Assembly (NCBI GenBank): GCA_012728435.1
Contig: JAAYFC010000069.1
Span: 1-42,163, forward strand
Length of the DNA: 42,163 nt
Source of the DNA: Clostridiales bacterium
GTDB taxonomy: Bacteria > Bacillota > Clostridia > Christensenellales > Aristaeellaceae
Direction: 5' to 3'
Shown here in pieces: positions 26,002-36,281 of the stretch. Within the stretch, counting starts at the first letter, position 1. Each line of letters opens with the position of its first letter. Under the pieces are notes generated by a model that saw nothing but the letters and a program-made list of their open reading frames with translations, was not told the origin of the DNA and did no database searches. The translations under genes were made by a program, and so were the position numbers.

Positions 26002-27795
26002 CTAAACCACTTTACCGCTTGTCGCGCGCTGTTTTTTAAGCCATACGGACAAGACTGCGATATCAGCCGGGTTGACGCCTGGAATCCGGGAGGCCTGGCC
26101 TAATGAGACGGGGCGTTGACGGTCCAGCTTCTGCCTGGCTTCAATCCTCAGGGAGGAAATGCTGCTGTAATCCGTTTCCGCTGGTATCTTAAGCGTTTCC
26201 ATTGCGGAGGCCGCCTTAATCTGGGCGGCTTCCTTTTGTAAGTATCCGTCATACTTAATCAGGATATCCGCCTGCTGTTTTGCCTCGCTGGAATAAACAA
26301 ACTCAGCGGGATAGGGGACATCCTCGCCACGCTTTTTGGCATCTATCAAGCCTTGCTCACGAAAATACTTCAAAAGGGCATCCGTCTGTTGTTGCTTTTC
26401 CTCCATCCGGCGCAGACGCTCATCGCTGGCCAGCCCAATTTGATGTCCTAGTGCGCTCAGGCGCAAATCTGCGTTGTCCTGCCGCAGGGAAAGCCGGTAC
26501 TCTGCCCGCCCAGTCATCATGCGGTAGGGCTCGTCCACTCCCTTGCTGCTTAGGTCATCCGTCATCACGCCAATGTAAGCCTTGTCACGGGTAAGGATAA
26601 AAGGTTCCTGACCCTGTATGTACCGGGCTGCGTTGATGCCTGCCATGATGCCTTGCGCCGCAGCTTCCTCATAACCGGAGGTACCGTTGATCTGCCCGGC
26701 CAGATAAAGCCCAGGAACACGACGCGCCGCCATGGCTGGGGTCAGCTCCCTTGGGTCGATACAGTCATACTCAATCGCGTAGGCAAGGCGTGTCAGCACA
26801 GCGCGTTCCAAGCCTTTGATGCTGCGATACATCGGCCGCTGCACATCCTCCGGCAAGCTGGAAGACAGGCCCTGTGCGTACCATTCTAGTCCATTTAGCG
26901 TTTCTGGCTCCAAGAAGACCTGGTGGCTGTCCTTGTTCGCGAAGCGGTGGATCTTGTCCTCAATGGACGGGCAGTAACGTGCGCCCGTGCCCTTGATTTC
27001 GCCTGAGAACATGGGGGAACGATGCAGATTCTCCTGGATAATAGTATGGGTATCAGGGTTGGTCCAGGTTAAATAGCAGCTCATCACATTTTTGGGGATG
27101 CTTCTTTTAAGATAGGAAAAGGCTTGGGTGGGCTCATCCCCGGGCTGCGGAACCATCGCCTCAAATTTAATGCTTCGCTTATCTATCCGCGCGGGTGTCC
27201 CCGTTTTGAAGCGGCGCAAATCAAATCCCAAATCCATTAATGAACGGGACAGCTGTGTTGCCATCAGCAGACCTTGCGGCCCCGCCTGTACGCTGGTCTC
27301 GCCGATGATGACGCGGCTGTTGAGATAGACGCCACTTGAAACGATGATTGCGCGGCAGGGAATGACATCGCCCGTGTTTGTTTTAACGCCGCCAACAGCG
27401 CCTTTGTGGGTCAGGATTTCTGCAACTTCTCCCTGCCTTACCTCGAGATTTTCCTGGGACAGCAGGGTCTTTTTCATCAACGATTGGTACTGCAGCTTAT
27501 CTGCCTGCACGCGAAGGGAATGCACAGCAGGGCCTTTTGCTGTGTTTAACATTCGGCTTTGCAAAGTGCACTGGTCTATAATCAGCGCCATCTCCCCGCC
27601 CAGCGCGTCTACCTCGCGCACCAGTTGGCTTTTGCCTGTCCCGCCCAAGGAAGGGTTGCAAGGCAAGAGGGCGATGGCGTCCAGGTTCAGGGTAATCAGC
27701 AGGGTGCGCAGGTTTAGACGTGAAGTAGCCAGCGCGGCTTCGCAACCCGCGTGCCCAGCGCCGACAACAACCACATCAAAGGTGCTTGCGCTCAT
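26002..27795 (-). CDS. mnmG: tRNA uridine-5-carboxymethylaminomethyl modification enzyme MnmG (GidA)
   Basis: FAD enzyme that with MnmE installs (c)mnm5 at U34 of several tRNAs. 597 residues, slightly short of the usual ~620. FAD motif [15 protein letters not shown] at the N-terminus, [34 protein letters not shown], the substrate region [13 protein letters not shown], and [16 protein letters not shown] near the end of the FAD domain. The start overlaps the stop of the glycosyltransferase gene (ATGA), so the two are coupled. mnmE is not in the window; usual mnmE-mnmG linkage is broken here. Confidence 0.97.
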   Translation of the reverse strand: MSASTFDVVVVGAGHAGCEAALATSRLNLRTLLITLNLDAIALLPCNPSLGGTGKSQLVREVDALGGEMALIIDQCTLQSRMLNTAKGPAVHSLRVQADKLQYQSLMKKTLLSQENLEVRQGEVAEILTHKGAVGGVKTNTGDVIPCRAIIVSSGVYLNSRVIIGETSVQAGPQGLLMATQLSRSLMDLGFDLRRFKTGTPARIDKRSIKFEAMVPQPGDEPTQAFSYLKRSIPKNVMSCYLTWTNPDTHTIIQENLHRSPMFSGEIKGTGARYCPSIEDKIHRFANKDSHQVFLEPETLNGLEWYAQGLSSSLPEDVQRPMYRSIKGLERAVLTRLAYAIEYDCIDPRELTPAMAARRVPGLYLAGQINGTSGYEEAAAQGIMAGINAARYIQGQEPFILTRDKAYIGVMTDDLSSKGVDEPYRMMTGRAEYRLSLRQDNADLRLSALGHQIGLASDERLRRMEEKQQQTDALLKYFREQGLIDAKKRGEDVPYPAEFVYSSEAKQQADILIKYDGYLQKEAAQIKAASAMETLKIPAETDYSSISSLRIEARQKLDRQRPVSLGQASRIPGVNPADIAVLSVWLKKQRATSGKVV

Positions 27796-28994
27796 GTGTT
27801 TTGCACCCGCTTCTTATAAAAGCGCACACTTCTTGTGGTGGGGGTTTTGTCGAAATAGGTCGTCAAGTTTTCATAACGAACGCAGGCTTGCTTTATCACT
27901 TCTTCCCATGGAACCGGTATTGTTTCGTGGGCTTTGATACCAATTGCGCGGTTGCGCACCCTGTCTGAGAGCGCTCCTTTTATGACTTGATACAGACTCC
28001 GCGAGTTGTCATCACACAAATAGCCATTAACAGCGTGTTGAATACTCTCCGCTGCGCAACTGCCGGTGACCGCGACAGAGGGCGTATCCATCGCGGCGGC
28101 CTCCCTGATGACGAGGGAAAAGGTGTCGTACAGGGAAGGGAAGACAAACAAGTCCGCGCGTTTGTAAAAAGCATCCAACACACGCATTTCCTGCACCATG
28201 CCGGGCAAAATCAGTTGATCTGACAACCCTAAATCCTCCGCCTTATGACGGATGTCTTTAGCGTCTGGCCCCTGGCCGACCAGGATTAGCTTGAATTTGG
28301 GATGCTCCTTCGCATACAGTGCCGCTGCTTCCAGTATGCGCAGGATGTTCTTTTTCCAGTTAATCTGACCTACAAACAGAAGGACGGGCAGGCCATCTAA
28401 GCGATATTTTTCTTCAATCAGCTGCACATCCTTCTCAGATATTTCGCGCTGTTCAGTGCCGTTGGTCATCACGTGGATTTCTCCCGTGAAACCATACTCC
28501 CGCAGCACCTCGCTGCTGGTCTGGGAAACAGTCCACACCTCATCACATTTGTCATAGTAGCTGACGATATTTTGCAGCATGGTCTTTGCGATGACTTCGC
28601 TGCTGGTGGCTTTTACAAAATCATCATAGTATTTGGAATGAAAGGTACTGATCATCGGGATATTGCGCTGCCGCGCGATCCGAAGTGCCTCGCGTCCAGC
28701 GGAAAAAGGGCTGTGGGAATGGACTAAGTCCAAATCAATCATGTCCATCCGCTTTCGGTAGTTTGCGTCCAAACCTGCAGAACCCATTTTGTACTGCGGC
28801 GTGGTTGGCACTTTAATCCCACTGTAATCCACCAGCTCAAAGGGATAACCGCCCCTATGACCGGTGTTGTACAGGGGGGCAGACACAGTGACTTCATGTC
28901 CAAACTTGGGCAAGGTGTTGGCATAGGCTACAACGACCCGGCCCACACCGTCCACAATGGGTAAAAATGTGTCTGTCATCAGACCAATTCGCAT
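27792..28994 (-). CDS. Glycosyltransferase family 4 protein (diacylglycerol glucosyltransferase-like)
   Basis: 400 residues in the GT-B fold. N-terminal domain begins [20 protein letters not shown], with the acceptor-side [16 protein letters not shown]; the C-terminal nucleotide-sugar domain shows [13 protein letters not shown], the EX7E-type region [24 protein letters not shown], and PGM...RADLFVFPS. Close relatives attach sugars to membrane diacylglycerol or to cell-wall polymers; the acceptor here is not provable. Start ATG at 28994 with AAAGGATG upstream. A strong promoter and a leader hairpin (29008-29032) precede it. Confidence 0.85.
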   Translation of the reverse strand: MRIGLMTDTFLPIVDGVGRVVVAYANTLPKFGHEVTVSAPLYNTGHRGGYPFELVDYSGIKVPTTPQYKMGSAGLDANYRKRMDMIDLDLVHSHSPFSAGREALRIARQRNIPMISTFHSKYYDDFVKATSSEVIAKTMLQNIVSYYDKCDEVWTVSQTSSEVLREYGFTGEIHVMTNGTEQREISEKDVQLIEEKYRLDGLPVLLFVGQINWKKNILRILEAAALYAKEHPKFKLILVGQGPDAKDIRHKAEDLGLSDQLILPGMVQEMRVLDAFYKRADLFVFPSLYDTFSLVIREAAAMDTPSVAVTGSCAAESIQHAVNGYLCDDNSRSLYQVIKGALSDRVRNRAIGIKAHETIPVPWEEVIKQACVRYENLTTYFDKTPTTRSVRFYKKRVQNT

Positions 28995-29036
28995 TCATTC
29001 ATCCTTTCAGCCGTCTCGTCTGTGAGCGGCTGCTTC

Positions 29037-29065
29037 ATTATATGCATATTGAATAAAAAGTACAA
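29037..29065 (-). promoter_or_regulatory. Sigma-A promoter for the glycosyltransferase-mnmG operon
   Basis: On the minus strand TTGTAC (complement of 29060-29065), 17 bp, TATAAT (complement of 29037-29042). Between it and the start lies the inverted repeat CAGCCG (29008-29013)/CGGCTG (29027-29032). Confidence 0.8.
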
Positions 29066-29073
29066 TCTTTAGA

Positions 29074-29102
29074 TTGACAAGTAAGGATTGAAGGACTATC
29101 CT
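29074..29102 (+). promoter_or_regulatory. Promoter for the methylaspartate operon
   Basis: TTGACA (29074-29079, consensus), 17 bp, TATCCT (29097-29102). It diverges from the glycosyltransferase promoter; the two -35 boxes are only 8 bp apart. The short leader has no B12 riboswitch. Confidence 0.7.
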
Positions 29103-29129
29103 CAAATTATCAGGTTTCGGAGGAGAAAT

Positions 29130-29540
29130 ATGCGAAAAACGCTGGTCCTTGGGGTCATCGGTGCGGATGTGCATGCGGTTGGAAATCAGATTCTTAACTA
29201 CGCATTCACCGAGGCCGGGTTTCATGTGGTCAATCTGGGCGTCATGGTCTCCCAGGAGGAGTTCATCGAAGCGGCGATTGAATCTGCTGCGGACGCCATC
29301 ATAGTCTCATCCCTTTATGGCCATGGCGAGTTGGATTGCCAAGGTTTCCGTGATAAATGCGACGAAGCGGGTCTAAAGGGCATCCTGCTGTACGTCGGCG
29401 GCAATATCGTGGTTGGCAAGCAACCCTTTGAAGAGGTTGAAAAGCGTTTCATGGCCATGGGCTTTGACAGGGTATTCCCCCCAGGAACTCCGCCAGAGGT
29501 AGACATCGCCTGCCTTCACGAAGACCTGGCAGACAAATAA
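29130..29540 (+). CDS. glmS: Glutamate mutase (methylaspartate mutase) sigma subunit
   Basis: Adenosylcobalamin-binding small subunit; with the epsilon subunit it isomerises L-glutamate to L-threo-3-methylaspartate. 136 residues with the B12 DxHxxG motif (Asp13, His15, Gly18) at GADVHAVG, followed by SSLYGHGE and [11 protein letters not shown] for the nucleotide loop. GGAGGAG precedes the ATG at 29130. First gene of a seven-gene run with gaps of 2-15 bp. Confidence 0.95.
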   Translation: MRKTLVLGVIGADVHAVGNQILNYAFTEAGFHVVNLGVMVSQEEFIEAAIESAADAIIVSSLYGHGELDCQGFRDKCDEAGLKGILLYVGGNIVVGKQPFEEVEKRFMAMGFDRVFPPGTPPEVDIACLHEDLADK

Positions 29541-29542
29541 GC

Positions 29543-30940
29543 ATGCGCGCAGTTCTCCTGATTGATTTTGGGTCGACTTATACCAAGCTGACGGCGGTTG
29601 ATCTTGATACGCCAAGCATTTTGGGCCGCTCGCAAGCATTCACCACCGCATCTACAGATATCTCAATTGGCTTACAAAACGCCTTAGCAGCCTTGGAAAC
29701 TAACTGCGGCGCGCTTCACTATGAAGCAAGGCTGGCTTGCTCCAGTGCCGCAGGCGGCCTTAATATGGTTGCCTGCGGCTTAGTGCCATCTTTAACTAGC
29801 AAAGCGGCCAAGTTGGCTGCATTCGGCGCGGGTGCGAAGGTCATTAAAACCTTCGCTTATCAATTGACGCTGGGCGATATTGAAGACATCAACGCAATGA
29901 AGCCGGATATCCTGCTGCTCAGCGGCGGGATTGATGGCGGCAACAGCGAGGTGATCATCCATAACGCGGGCATGCTCAGGCAGACCAAGGGCAATTTCCC
30001 CATTGTGTTGGCAGGGAACCGCAGCGCACAGGATGATTGCGCAAGTTTGCTCAAAGGTAGTTCACACCCGGTTTATCAGGCTGACAATGTGATGCCGGAG
30101 ATGAACAAGTTAAACATCGAACCGGTTGCCAAGGTCATCCGGGAGATTTTCCTCAAGCGCATCATCCTTGCCAAAGGCCTAAACAAGGCGACTTCTATGA
30201 TAGATGGTATCCTGATGCCCACGCCATCCGCGGTGCTGGATGCCCTGACACTGCTGTCAGAAGGTGATAAGAATACGCCTGGCGTAGGGGAACTGATTGC
30301 TGTTGATTTAGGGGGCGCAACAACGGACGTATACTCTATCGCCAAGGGCTATCCTACCAACCCGACCACTGTTCTACGCGGACTGCCAGAGCCCTTTGTA
30401 AAGCGCACAGTAGAAGGCGATCTGGGCATGCGCTACAACGCGATTGGTATTAGGGAGGCGGTGGGGGATGAGGTGCTTTCCCAATTGTGCGGCTTGCCGG
30501 TGGATGCCATGAGCGCAACGGTACAAACATACCATGAAAACCCGTCCAAATTGCCGGAGACTGATCAGGAGAGGGCGATTGACAAGGCATTGGCCGCAGC
30601 TGCCATTTCTACTGCGCTTGCCCGGCATGCAGGGGTATTGGAGCAGGTGTACACACCCGTTGGCCCCATGTACCAACAAACGGGGAAGGATTTAACGCAG
30701 GTGGAGCGGCTGATTGTAACCGGCGGTGCATTGATCTATTCAAAGAGTATTGATCAGATTATTGACAGCGCGCTTTTGTTGCAGGAACCGTTTGCGCTGA
30801 TTCCGAAACAACTTCATGTATCAGCGGATAAAAATTATGTGTTGTCCGCTTTGGGTTTATTAGCGGGGTATGAGCAATCTGCCGCGCTAAACCTCCTTTT
30901 AGAATTTTTTGGAAGGGAAGAAGCAAATGCAGTTGTCTAA
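29543..30940 (+). CDS. glmL: Glutamate mutase accessory protein MutL/GlmL
   Basis: 465-residue ASKHA-fold ATPase-like protein ([17 protein letters not shown] at the start, LLSGGIDGG and [12 protein letters not shown] phosphate loops). It probably reactivates or repairs the B12 mutase, in the manner of diol dehydratase reactivases; that role is inferred. It starts two bases after glmS and is followed by glmE, whose ribosome binding site lies within its end. Confidence 0.9.
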   Translation: MRAVLLIDFGSTYTKLTAVDLDTPSILGRSQAFTTASTDISIGLQNALAALETNCGALHYEARLACSSAAGGLNMVACGLVPSLTSKAAKLAAFGAGAKVIKTFAYQLTLGDIEDINAMKPDILLLSGGIDGGNSEVIIHNAGMLRQTKGNFPIVLAGNRSAQDDCASLLKGSSHPVYQADNVMPEMNKLNIEPVAKVIREIFLKRIILAKGLNKATSMIDGILMPTPSAVLDALTLLSEGDKNTPGVGELIAVDLGGATTDVYSIAKGYPTNPTTVLRGLPEPFVKRTVEGDLGMRYNAIGIREAVGDEVLSQLCGLPVDAMSATVQTYHENPSKLPETDQERAIDKALAAAAISTALARHAGVLEQVYTPVGPMYQQTGKDLTQVERLIVTGGALIYSKSIDQIIDSALLLQEPFALIPKQLHVSADKNYVLSALGLLAGYEQSAALNLLLEFFGREEANAVV

Positions 30941-32381
30941 CAAAAAATGGGATCTGGATTATTTCATGTCTCAACGTGAGGAAGTCCTGAAGGCTTGGCC
31001 GACGGGGAGCGAGGTTGATCTGGATGAGGCAATCGCCTATCAGGCAGCCATCCCAAAAGAAAAGCGCTTTGTCACTAAGCTGAATGAAGCCATCAAAGAA
31101 GGCAAGACGCTGATTCAGCCGCGTGCAGGTGTGCCGCTGATCAATGAACACATTGTCCTGCTTAACCACTTAGAGCAGGAGGGTGAGGCCGATTTGCTGC
31201 CCACCACCATTGACAGCTACACACGTTTAAATCGCTATGAGGACGCGCAGCGCGGCATAGAGGAATCCAAAACTTCCGGCAAAGCAATGCTTAACGGCTT
31301 CCCGGCTGTGAACCACGGTGTCTCTGGCTGCAGGATGGTGACCAGCGCGCTCAAAGCGCCTGTCCAGGTCCGTCATGGCACACCGGATGCCCGCCTGTTG
31401 ACAGAAATCACCATTGCGGGGGGGTTCACCAGCTATGAAGGCGGTGGGATTTCCTACAATATTCCCTACGCCAAGAGCGCTACACTGCAGGACACCTTGT
31501 TTTTCTGGCAGTATACGGACAGGTTGGTCGGCTTGTATGAGGACGCGGGCATCAGCATCAACCGCGAGCCCTTTGGCCCCTTGACCGGCACCCTTGTCCC
31601 GCCCTGTGTGTCCAACTCAGTTGCTATTTTAGAAGCGCTGCTGGCAGCGGAGCAAGGGGTAAAGAACATCACAGTTGGCTACGGTCAGTGCGGCAACCTC
31701 ATCCAGGATGTCGCGGCAATCCGCACCCTCAAGCAGCAGACACAGGAGTATCTGCACCGTTTTGGTTACAAGGATGTCACGGTCAGCACTGTGCTACATC
31801 AATGGATGGGCGGTTTCCCGCCAGACGAGGCGAAGGCCTTCGCAGTCATCTGCTGGGGCAGCGCGGTCGCGGGTTTGGCCAACGCAACCAAGGTCATCGT
31901 CAAAACACCGCATGAGGCGATGGGTGTGCCCACCAAGGAAGCAAACGCTGCCGGCTTGCGCGCGACCAAGCAGGTCATTATGATGCTGGCAGACCAGGCA
32001 ATCGCCGACGGCGAGCGGCTGGAGAAGGAAATGGAAATCATCCACGAGGAGACAGACTGCATCCTTACCCGCACGCTGGAACTGGGCGATGGTGACGCGG
32101 TGCTGGGCACCATCCGTGCCTTTGAGGCGGGCGTAATTGACGTGCCCTTTGCGCCCAGCCGCTTCAACGCCGGCAAAATCATGCCTGCCCGTGACAACAA
32201 CGGGGCAATCCGCTTGCTGGATGTAGGGCAGATGCCATTGAATGACAAGTTGATTGCCTTTCATAAGGAGATGATCCAAAAACGCGCGGATGCTGAACAC
32301 CGCGGTGTCTCGTTCCAGATGGTCATAGACGATATCTATGCGATTTCAAAAGGTCGCCTTGTTGGCAGACCTCAAAAATAA
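30927..32381 (+). CDS. glmE: Glutamate mutase (methylaspartate mutase) epsilon subunit
   Basis: 484-residue catalytic TIM-barrel subunit holding the glutamate site; pairs with GlmS and adenosylcobalamin for the carbon-skeleton rearrangement. Family stretches include [77 protein letters not shown] and [17 protein letters not shown]. The ATG at 30927 has GGAAGGGAAG upstream; the frame's earlier TTG is not used. It overlaps the glmL end by 14 bp. Confidence 0.97.
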   Translation: MQLSNKKWDLDYFMSQREEVLKAWPTGSEVDLDEAIAYQAAIPKEKRFVTKLNEAIKEGKTLIQPRAGVPLINEHIVLLNHLEQEGEADLLPTTIDSYTRLNRYEDAQRGIEESKTSGKAMLNGFPAVNHGVSGCRMVTSALKAPVQVRHGTPDARLLTEITIAGGFTSYEGGGISYNIPYAKSATLQDTLFFWQYTDRLVGLYEDAGISINREPFGPLTGTLVPPCVSNSVAILEALLAAEQGVKNITVGYGQCGNLIQDVAAIRTLKQQTQEYLHRFGYKDVTVSTVLHQWMGGFPPDEAKAFAVICWGSAVAGLANATKVIVKTPHEAMGVPTKEANAAGLRATKQVIMMLADQAIADGERLEKEMEIIHEETDCILTRTLELGDGDAVLGTIRAFEAGVIDVPFAPSRFNAGKIMPARDNNGAIRLLDVGQMPLNDKLIAFHKEMIQKRADAEHRGVSFQMVIDDIYAISKGRLVGRPQK

Positions 32382-32395
32382 GAGGAGGAAATATC

Positions 32396-33658
32396 ATGAA
32401 AATCACCAAAATTGTATGCTCCAAAGGCTTGACAGGGTTCTACTTTGATGATCAAAAGGCCATCAAACAGGGAGCGAAATCCGACGGCGCAATGTATATC
32501 GGGAAGACAGCCACGCCTGGATTCAGCCGGATCCGTCAGGCGGGGGAGTCCATCTCCGTAATGATATTCCTCGAGAACGGCCAGTATGGCTGGGGCGACT
32601 GCGCAGCGGTTCAGTATTCCGGCGCAGGCGGGCGCGATCCGCTCTTTTTGGCTGACAGCTTCATCCCGCTGATTGAAAAAGAAGTTGCTGACCATCTGGT
32701 TGGGCAAAAGGCGGACAGCTTCAAGCGCTTGGCCAAGGAAATTGACGAGCTGACTGATAATAAGGGCAAGAAACTGCACACGGCCATCCGCTACGGCGTG
32801 TCCCAGGCGATTCTGGACGCGGTTGCCAAGGCCCAGGGTCTGAACATGTGCGACGTCATCGCGAAGGAATATGGCACCAAGGTGTCCCAGAAACTGCTGC
32901 CCATCTTCACCCAGTCTGGTGATGACCGCTACAACAACGCGGACAAAATGATCATGAAAGGCGCACCGGTGCTTCCGCACGGGCTGTACAACAGCGTGGA
33001 AAAGCTGGGCGAAAAGGGCGAGCACCTGATTGAGTATGCCAAATGGCTCAAGCAGCGGGTGCAGGAGTTCCCGCCGTATGAGGGCTATCATCCTGTTTTC
33101 CATTTTGACTGCTACGGCACCATTGGCCAGGTATTTGGTGCGGACAACTACGTTGCGATGGCGGACTTTTTAGAGAAACTGGAAAAGGTCGCAGCACCCT
33201 TCCATGTGCGCATTGAAGGCCCCATGGATTCGGACAACCGCGAAGCTCAAATGCGTGATATGCGCGGCCTGCGGGAAGAGATTGACAAGCGCAACATCAA
33301 CGTGGAGTTGGTTGCGGATGAGTGGTGCAACACGCTGGAAGACATCATCTATTTTGCTGACAACAAGGCTGGCCACATGATTCAGATCAAAACGCCGGAC
33401 CTGGGCTCCATTCACAACACCTGCGAAGCGGTGCTCTATTGTGAAAAAGTGGGCATTGGCGCTTACCAGGGTGGTACCTGCAACGAAACGGACCGCTCCA
33501 CCCAGGTTTGCATGCATTGCGCCATGGCAACCAACGCGGAGCAAATTCTGGCCAAGCCGGGGATGGGCGTAGATGAGGCATACATGATTTGCTTTAACGA
33601 AATGCAACGGATTCTGGCGGTGCGCAAAGCGGGCATCGGCGTTTACAACAAGGATTAA
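32396..33658 (+). CDS. Methylaspartate ammonia-lyase
   Basis: Deaminates L-threo-3-methylaspartate to mesaconate and NH3. 420 residues of the enolase superfamily, matching Clostridium tetanomorphum MAL closely in landmarks: catalytic bases Lys332 (IQIKTPDLG) and His195 (VLPHGLYN), and Mg ligands Asp238 (FHFDCYG), Glu274 (VRIEGPMD) and Asp308 (VADEWCN). GGAGGA precedes the ATG. It completes the glutamate-to-mesaconate half of the pathway in this operon. Confidence 0.97.
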   Translation: MKITKIVCSKGLTGFYFDDQKAIKQGAKSDGAMYIGKTATPGFSRIRQAGESISVMIFLENGQYGWGDCAAVQYSGAGGRDPLFLADSFIPLIEKEVADHLVGQKADSFKRLAKEIDELTDNKGKKLHTAIRYGVSQAILDAVAKAQGLNMCDVIAKEYGTKVSQKLLPIFTQSGDDRYNNADKMIMKGAPVLPHGLYNSVEKLGEKGEHLIEYAKWLKQRVQEFPPYEGYHPVFHFDCYGTIGQVFGADNYVAMADFLEKLEKVAAPFHVRIEGPMDSDNREAQMRDMRGLREEIDKRNINVELVADEWCNTLEDIIYFADNKAGHMIQIKTPDLGSIHNTCEAVLYCEKVGIGAYQGGTCNETDRSTQVCMHCAMATNAEQILAKPGMGVDEAYMICFNEMQRILAVRKAGIGVYNKD

Positions 33659-33670
33659 GGAGGCATCCTG

Positions 33671-35026
33671 ATGGATGAGTTTCGGATTCTTTCTACTACA
33701 GCCATCCTGGGTTATGGCTTTCCTATCAGCTCGTTTGAGGCTGGCCTTGAGCGCAAGCCGCATTTAATCGCAGTGGACGCAGGGTCGACCGACCCGGGCC
33801 CCTACTACCTGGGTGCGGGCGTCTCCTTTACGGACCGGGACGCCGTCAAGCGCGACTTGGAATTGATGCTAAAGGCGGGGATTCCATCTGGTATTCCCAT
33901 TGTTATTGGCACTGCCGGCGGCAGCGGCGGGGATTCTCATCTGGATTGGAACCGCAAGATTATCGAAGAGATTGCAAAGGAACAGAACCTGCACTTTAAG
34001 ATGGCCGTCATCCACGCGGAGATTCCAAAAGAGGCGGTGATGAAAAAGCTAAAGTCAGGCCAAATCCATTCCATGCCGCCGGCAGGGCAACTTTCAGAAG
34101 AGGACCTGGAGAAGACGGTCAGCGTCGTAGCCCAGATGGGTGTAGAGCCTATCATCAAAGCGCTGGACGCTGGCGCGCAGGTGGTGCTGGCTGGCCGCTG
34201 CTATGACCCGGCCGTCTTTGCGGCGCCTGCTTTGCGGGTTGGCTTTGACAAGGGATTGGCCATCCACCTGGGCAAGATCCTGGAGTGTGCCTCCATTGCG
34301 GCGACGCCGGGTTCCGGTTCTGACTGCATGTTTGGCTACCTGCGCAAGAACCACTTTGATGTCGAACCGCTTAACCCCATCCGCCAATGCACTCCCGTGT
34401 CTGTCGCTGCACATACCCTGTATGAAAAGACGGATCCTTACATCCTGCCGGGTCCCGGCGGGCATCTGGATTTGCGTGCCTGCAGCTTTACACCGGTTAC
34501 AGACCGCATCACCCGCGTAAGCGGCAGTAAATATGTGAACACAGACCACTACACCATCAAGCTGGAAGGCGCGAAACGGATTGGTTACCGCACGGTATCC
34601 ATCGCCGGCGCACGGGATCCCATCCTCATTGAGCAGATTGATGAGATTACCCAGGGTGTCACCGATCGTGTGAAGGACAACTTCAAGGATCGTGGTTTTG
34701 AGTATGAGCTGCTGTTTACCATCTACGGCCGCGATGGTGTCATGGGTGTGTTGGAGCCCAACCGCGTGGTGGAGGGTCACGAGATTGGCATCGTGATTGA
34801 AGCGGTGTCTGACACCCAGGCGCATGCGGATACCATCTGCGCGGCAGCCCGCTCCACCATGCTTCACTACGGCTATACCGGCCGTCGTGCGACCGCGGGC
34901 AACCTGGCGTTTCCCTACTCACCAAGTGATTTTCACGCGGGAGAGGTCTTTGTGTTCAGCGTGTACCATTTAATGGATGTACAAGATCCCTGTGAATGGT
35001 TCCCGATGGAGATGGTGGAGGTCTAA
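33671..35026 (+). CDS. AtuA/DUF1446-family protein of the methylaspartate cluster
   Basis: 451 residues of the 'acyclic terpene utilisation' AtuA-like (DUF1446) family. Family signatures: TTAILGYGFPISSFEAGL, AVDAGSTDPGPYYLG, VIGTAGGSGGD, VLAGRCYDPAVFAA, GSGSDCMFGYLRKNHFDVEPL and HTLYEKTDPYILPGPGG. Soluble, no signal. In AtuA-like proteins a DUF4387 domain is often attached; here it is a separate gene directly after. The reaction is not established. Its place right after the ammonia-lyase suggests work on mesaconate or a derived acid or acyl compound, which is inference. Confidence 0.85.
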   Translation: MDEFRILSTTAILGYGFPISSFEAGLERKPHLIAVDAGSTDPGPYYLGAGVSFTDRDAVKRDLELMLKAGIPSGIPIVIGTAGGSGGDSHLDWNRKIIEEIAKEQNLHFKMAVIHAEIPKEAVMKKLKSGQIHSMPPAGQLSEEDLEKTVSVVAQMGVEPIIKALDAGAQVVLAGRCYDPAVFAAPALRVGFDKGLAIHLGKILECASIAATPGSGSDCMFGYLRKNHFDVEPLNPIRQCTPVSVAAHTLYEKTDPYILPGPGGHLDLRACSFTPVTDRITRVSGSKYVNTDHYTIKLEGAKRIGYRTVSIAGARDPILIEQIDEITQGVTDRVKDNFKDRGFEYELLFTIYGRDGVMGVLEPNRVVEGHEIGIVIEAVSDTQAHADTICAAARSTMLHYGYTGRRATAGNLAFPYSPSDFHAGEVFVFSVYHLMDVQDPCEWFPMEMVEV

Positions 35027-35027
35027 G

Positions 35028-35351
35028 ATGACAAAAAACATTACTGAGCTGACGAACATCATCCGCAGCAAAAACAGCGGCCCTTATGAATTGACCATGG
35101 ATTTAATGTTCAATTCCGCAGAGAACTACCATTATGTGAGCAAGAACAACATCATCAACAAGGAATTGATCTGCAAACTCTACCAGATTACCCCGGACAA
35201 GGTCATTGGCATCGTTCACTTTGAACCCGCGCATGCGATTAAGGTGACGATTGTCCGCCCTGTCTGCTCCGGGGACTTGGGCGAGACAGACGTCTACGGT
35301 GCGCAGCAGCATGCGCCCCTTCTGTCCATTCAGGTTGACATGCCGGACTAA
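35028..35351 (+). CDS. DUF4387 domain protein
   Basis: 107-residue stand-alone DUF4387 protein: NIIRSKNSGPYELTMDLMFNS, NNIINKELICKLYQI, KVIGIVHFEPAHAIKVTIVRP and the terminal DVYGAQQHAPLLSIQV. In other genomes this domain is fused to AtuA/DUF1446 proteins, so the two adjacent proteins probably form one complex. Start ATG at 35028, one base after the upstream stop; the longer frame lies inside the AtuA gene and is rejected. Confidence 0.88.
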   Translation: MTKNITELTNIIRSKNSGPYELTMDLMFNSAENYHYVSKNNIINKELICKLYQITPDKVIGIVHFEPAHAIKVTIVRPVCSGDLGETDVYGAQQHAPLLSIQVDMPD

Positions 35352-35360
35352 GGAGGAGTA

Positions 35361-36281
35361 ATGAGCCAGCTGATCAGCCAGGAACCGCTGTACAGCGTCT
35401 ATTTTGCGCCGCGCGGCTACAACCGGATGGTGCAAATTGGGCGGGACATTGCCCAGCGCCATTTGACTGCTTTTGACCGCCTCATTGGCATCATAGGTGA
35501 CGCCGGCAGCGGGAAGAGCCTGCTGATAAAGGGGATGTTCCCGGGGGTGGAGCTGACCAATGACGACAATGGCGTCAATGTGCGGCCGCTGCCGCTGCTG
35601 GATATCGATACAACCGGATTTTATCAGGCGCACACCTACCATATGGATGTGCGCTTTGAATCCGCGTTTACATCCTTGCCGCAGCTGGCAGAGGCGGTTT
35701 TGTTTGCCTTGGAAAAAGGCAAGCGGGTGGTCATTGAGCACTTTGAGTTAATCTATCCGCTGCTCAACATCAACGCAGCCCTGCTGGTTGGCATAGGGGA
35801 CGAAATTATTGTCACCCGGCCAACCGTCTTTGGCCCGGAACCTGCCGATATCGCAAAGACCGTCTTTTCCTCCATCAAATATCGGCGGATGGCGCATTCA
35901 GCGGAGGATTTGACGGAGCATGTGCTCCTAAGCCGCAATGTTGGCAAATACACGCATGGAGATGTTCAGCGCGGGTTTTACCTCCGCTTTGGGCGGGTTG
36001 AAAGCATTGACATTGCTGAGATCCAAACGGAGGTCAATGAGATGATTGCGCAGGATTTGCCCATCACCTACAAGGATTCGCAGCATATCTACATTGGCAA
36101 CCTACTACACCATTGCACAGGTCCGCGGATGCACGTCAACTCCACCGGCAAGATTGAGAACTTCCGGTTTTTGAGCGATTTAAAGTATGACGCTTTGAAT
36201 GAAACCTATTTACTGGTTGGCCTGGTCGGGGAACCGCACGATGCAAAGGACCGGGACCTTAACCGGATGATCATCGGCTAA
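35361..36281 (+). CDS. P-loop NTPase with His/Cys-rich C-terminal (alanyl-tRNA synthetase SAD-like) region
   Basis: 306 residues of unknown function, conserved (from memory) in methylaspartate clusters and annotated there as 'alanine-tRNA synthetase second additional domain' protein. N-terminal half: P-loop IIGDAGSGKSLL (residues ~42-53) and a Walker B-like hydrophobic strand (VVIEHFELI). C-terminal half: a His/Cys cluster QHIYIGNLLHHCTGPRMHVNS resembling the zinc-binding SAD/AlaX motif. No tRNA-editing role is evident here. It might remake, repair or regulate an operon enzyme. It follows DUF4387 by 9 bp and overlaps the converging MATE gene by 4 bp. Confidence 0.75.
   Translation: MSQLISQEPLYSVYFAPRGYNRMVQIGRDIAQRHLTAFDRLIGIIGDAGSGKSLLIKGMFPGVELTNDDNGVNVRPLPLLDIDTTGFYQAHTYHMDVRFESAFTSLPQLAEAVLFALEKGKRVVIEHFELIYPLLNINAALLVGIGDEIIVTRPTVFGPEPADIAKTVFSSIKYRRMAHSAEDLTEHVLLSRNVGKYTHGDVQRGFYLRFGRVESIDIAEIQTEVNEMIAQDLPITYKDSQHIYIGNLLHHCTGPRMHVNSTGKIENFRFLSDLKYDALNETYLLVGLVGEPHDAKDRDLNRMIIG

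Noticed and set aside
29103-29129. Cobalamin riboswitch ahead of the B12-dependent glutamate mutase
   Set aside because: Leader is too short and has no B12-box sequence.
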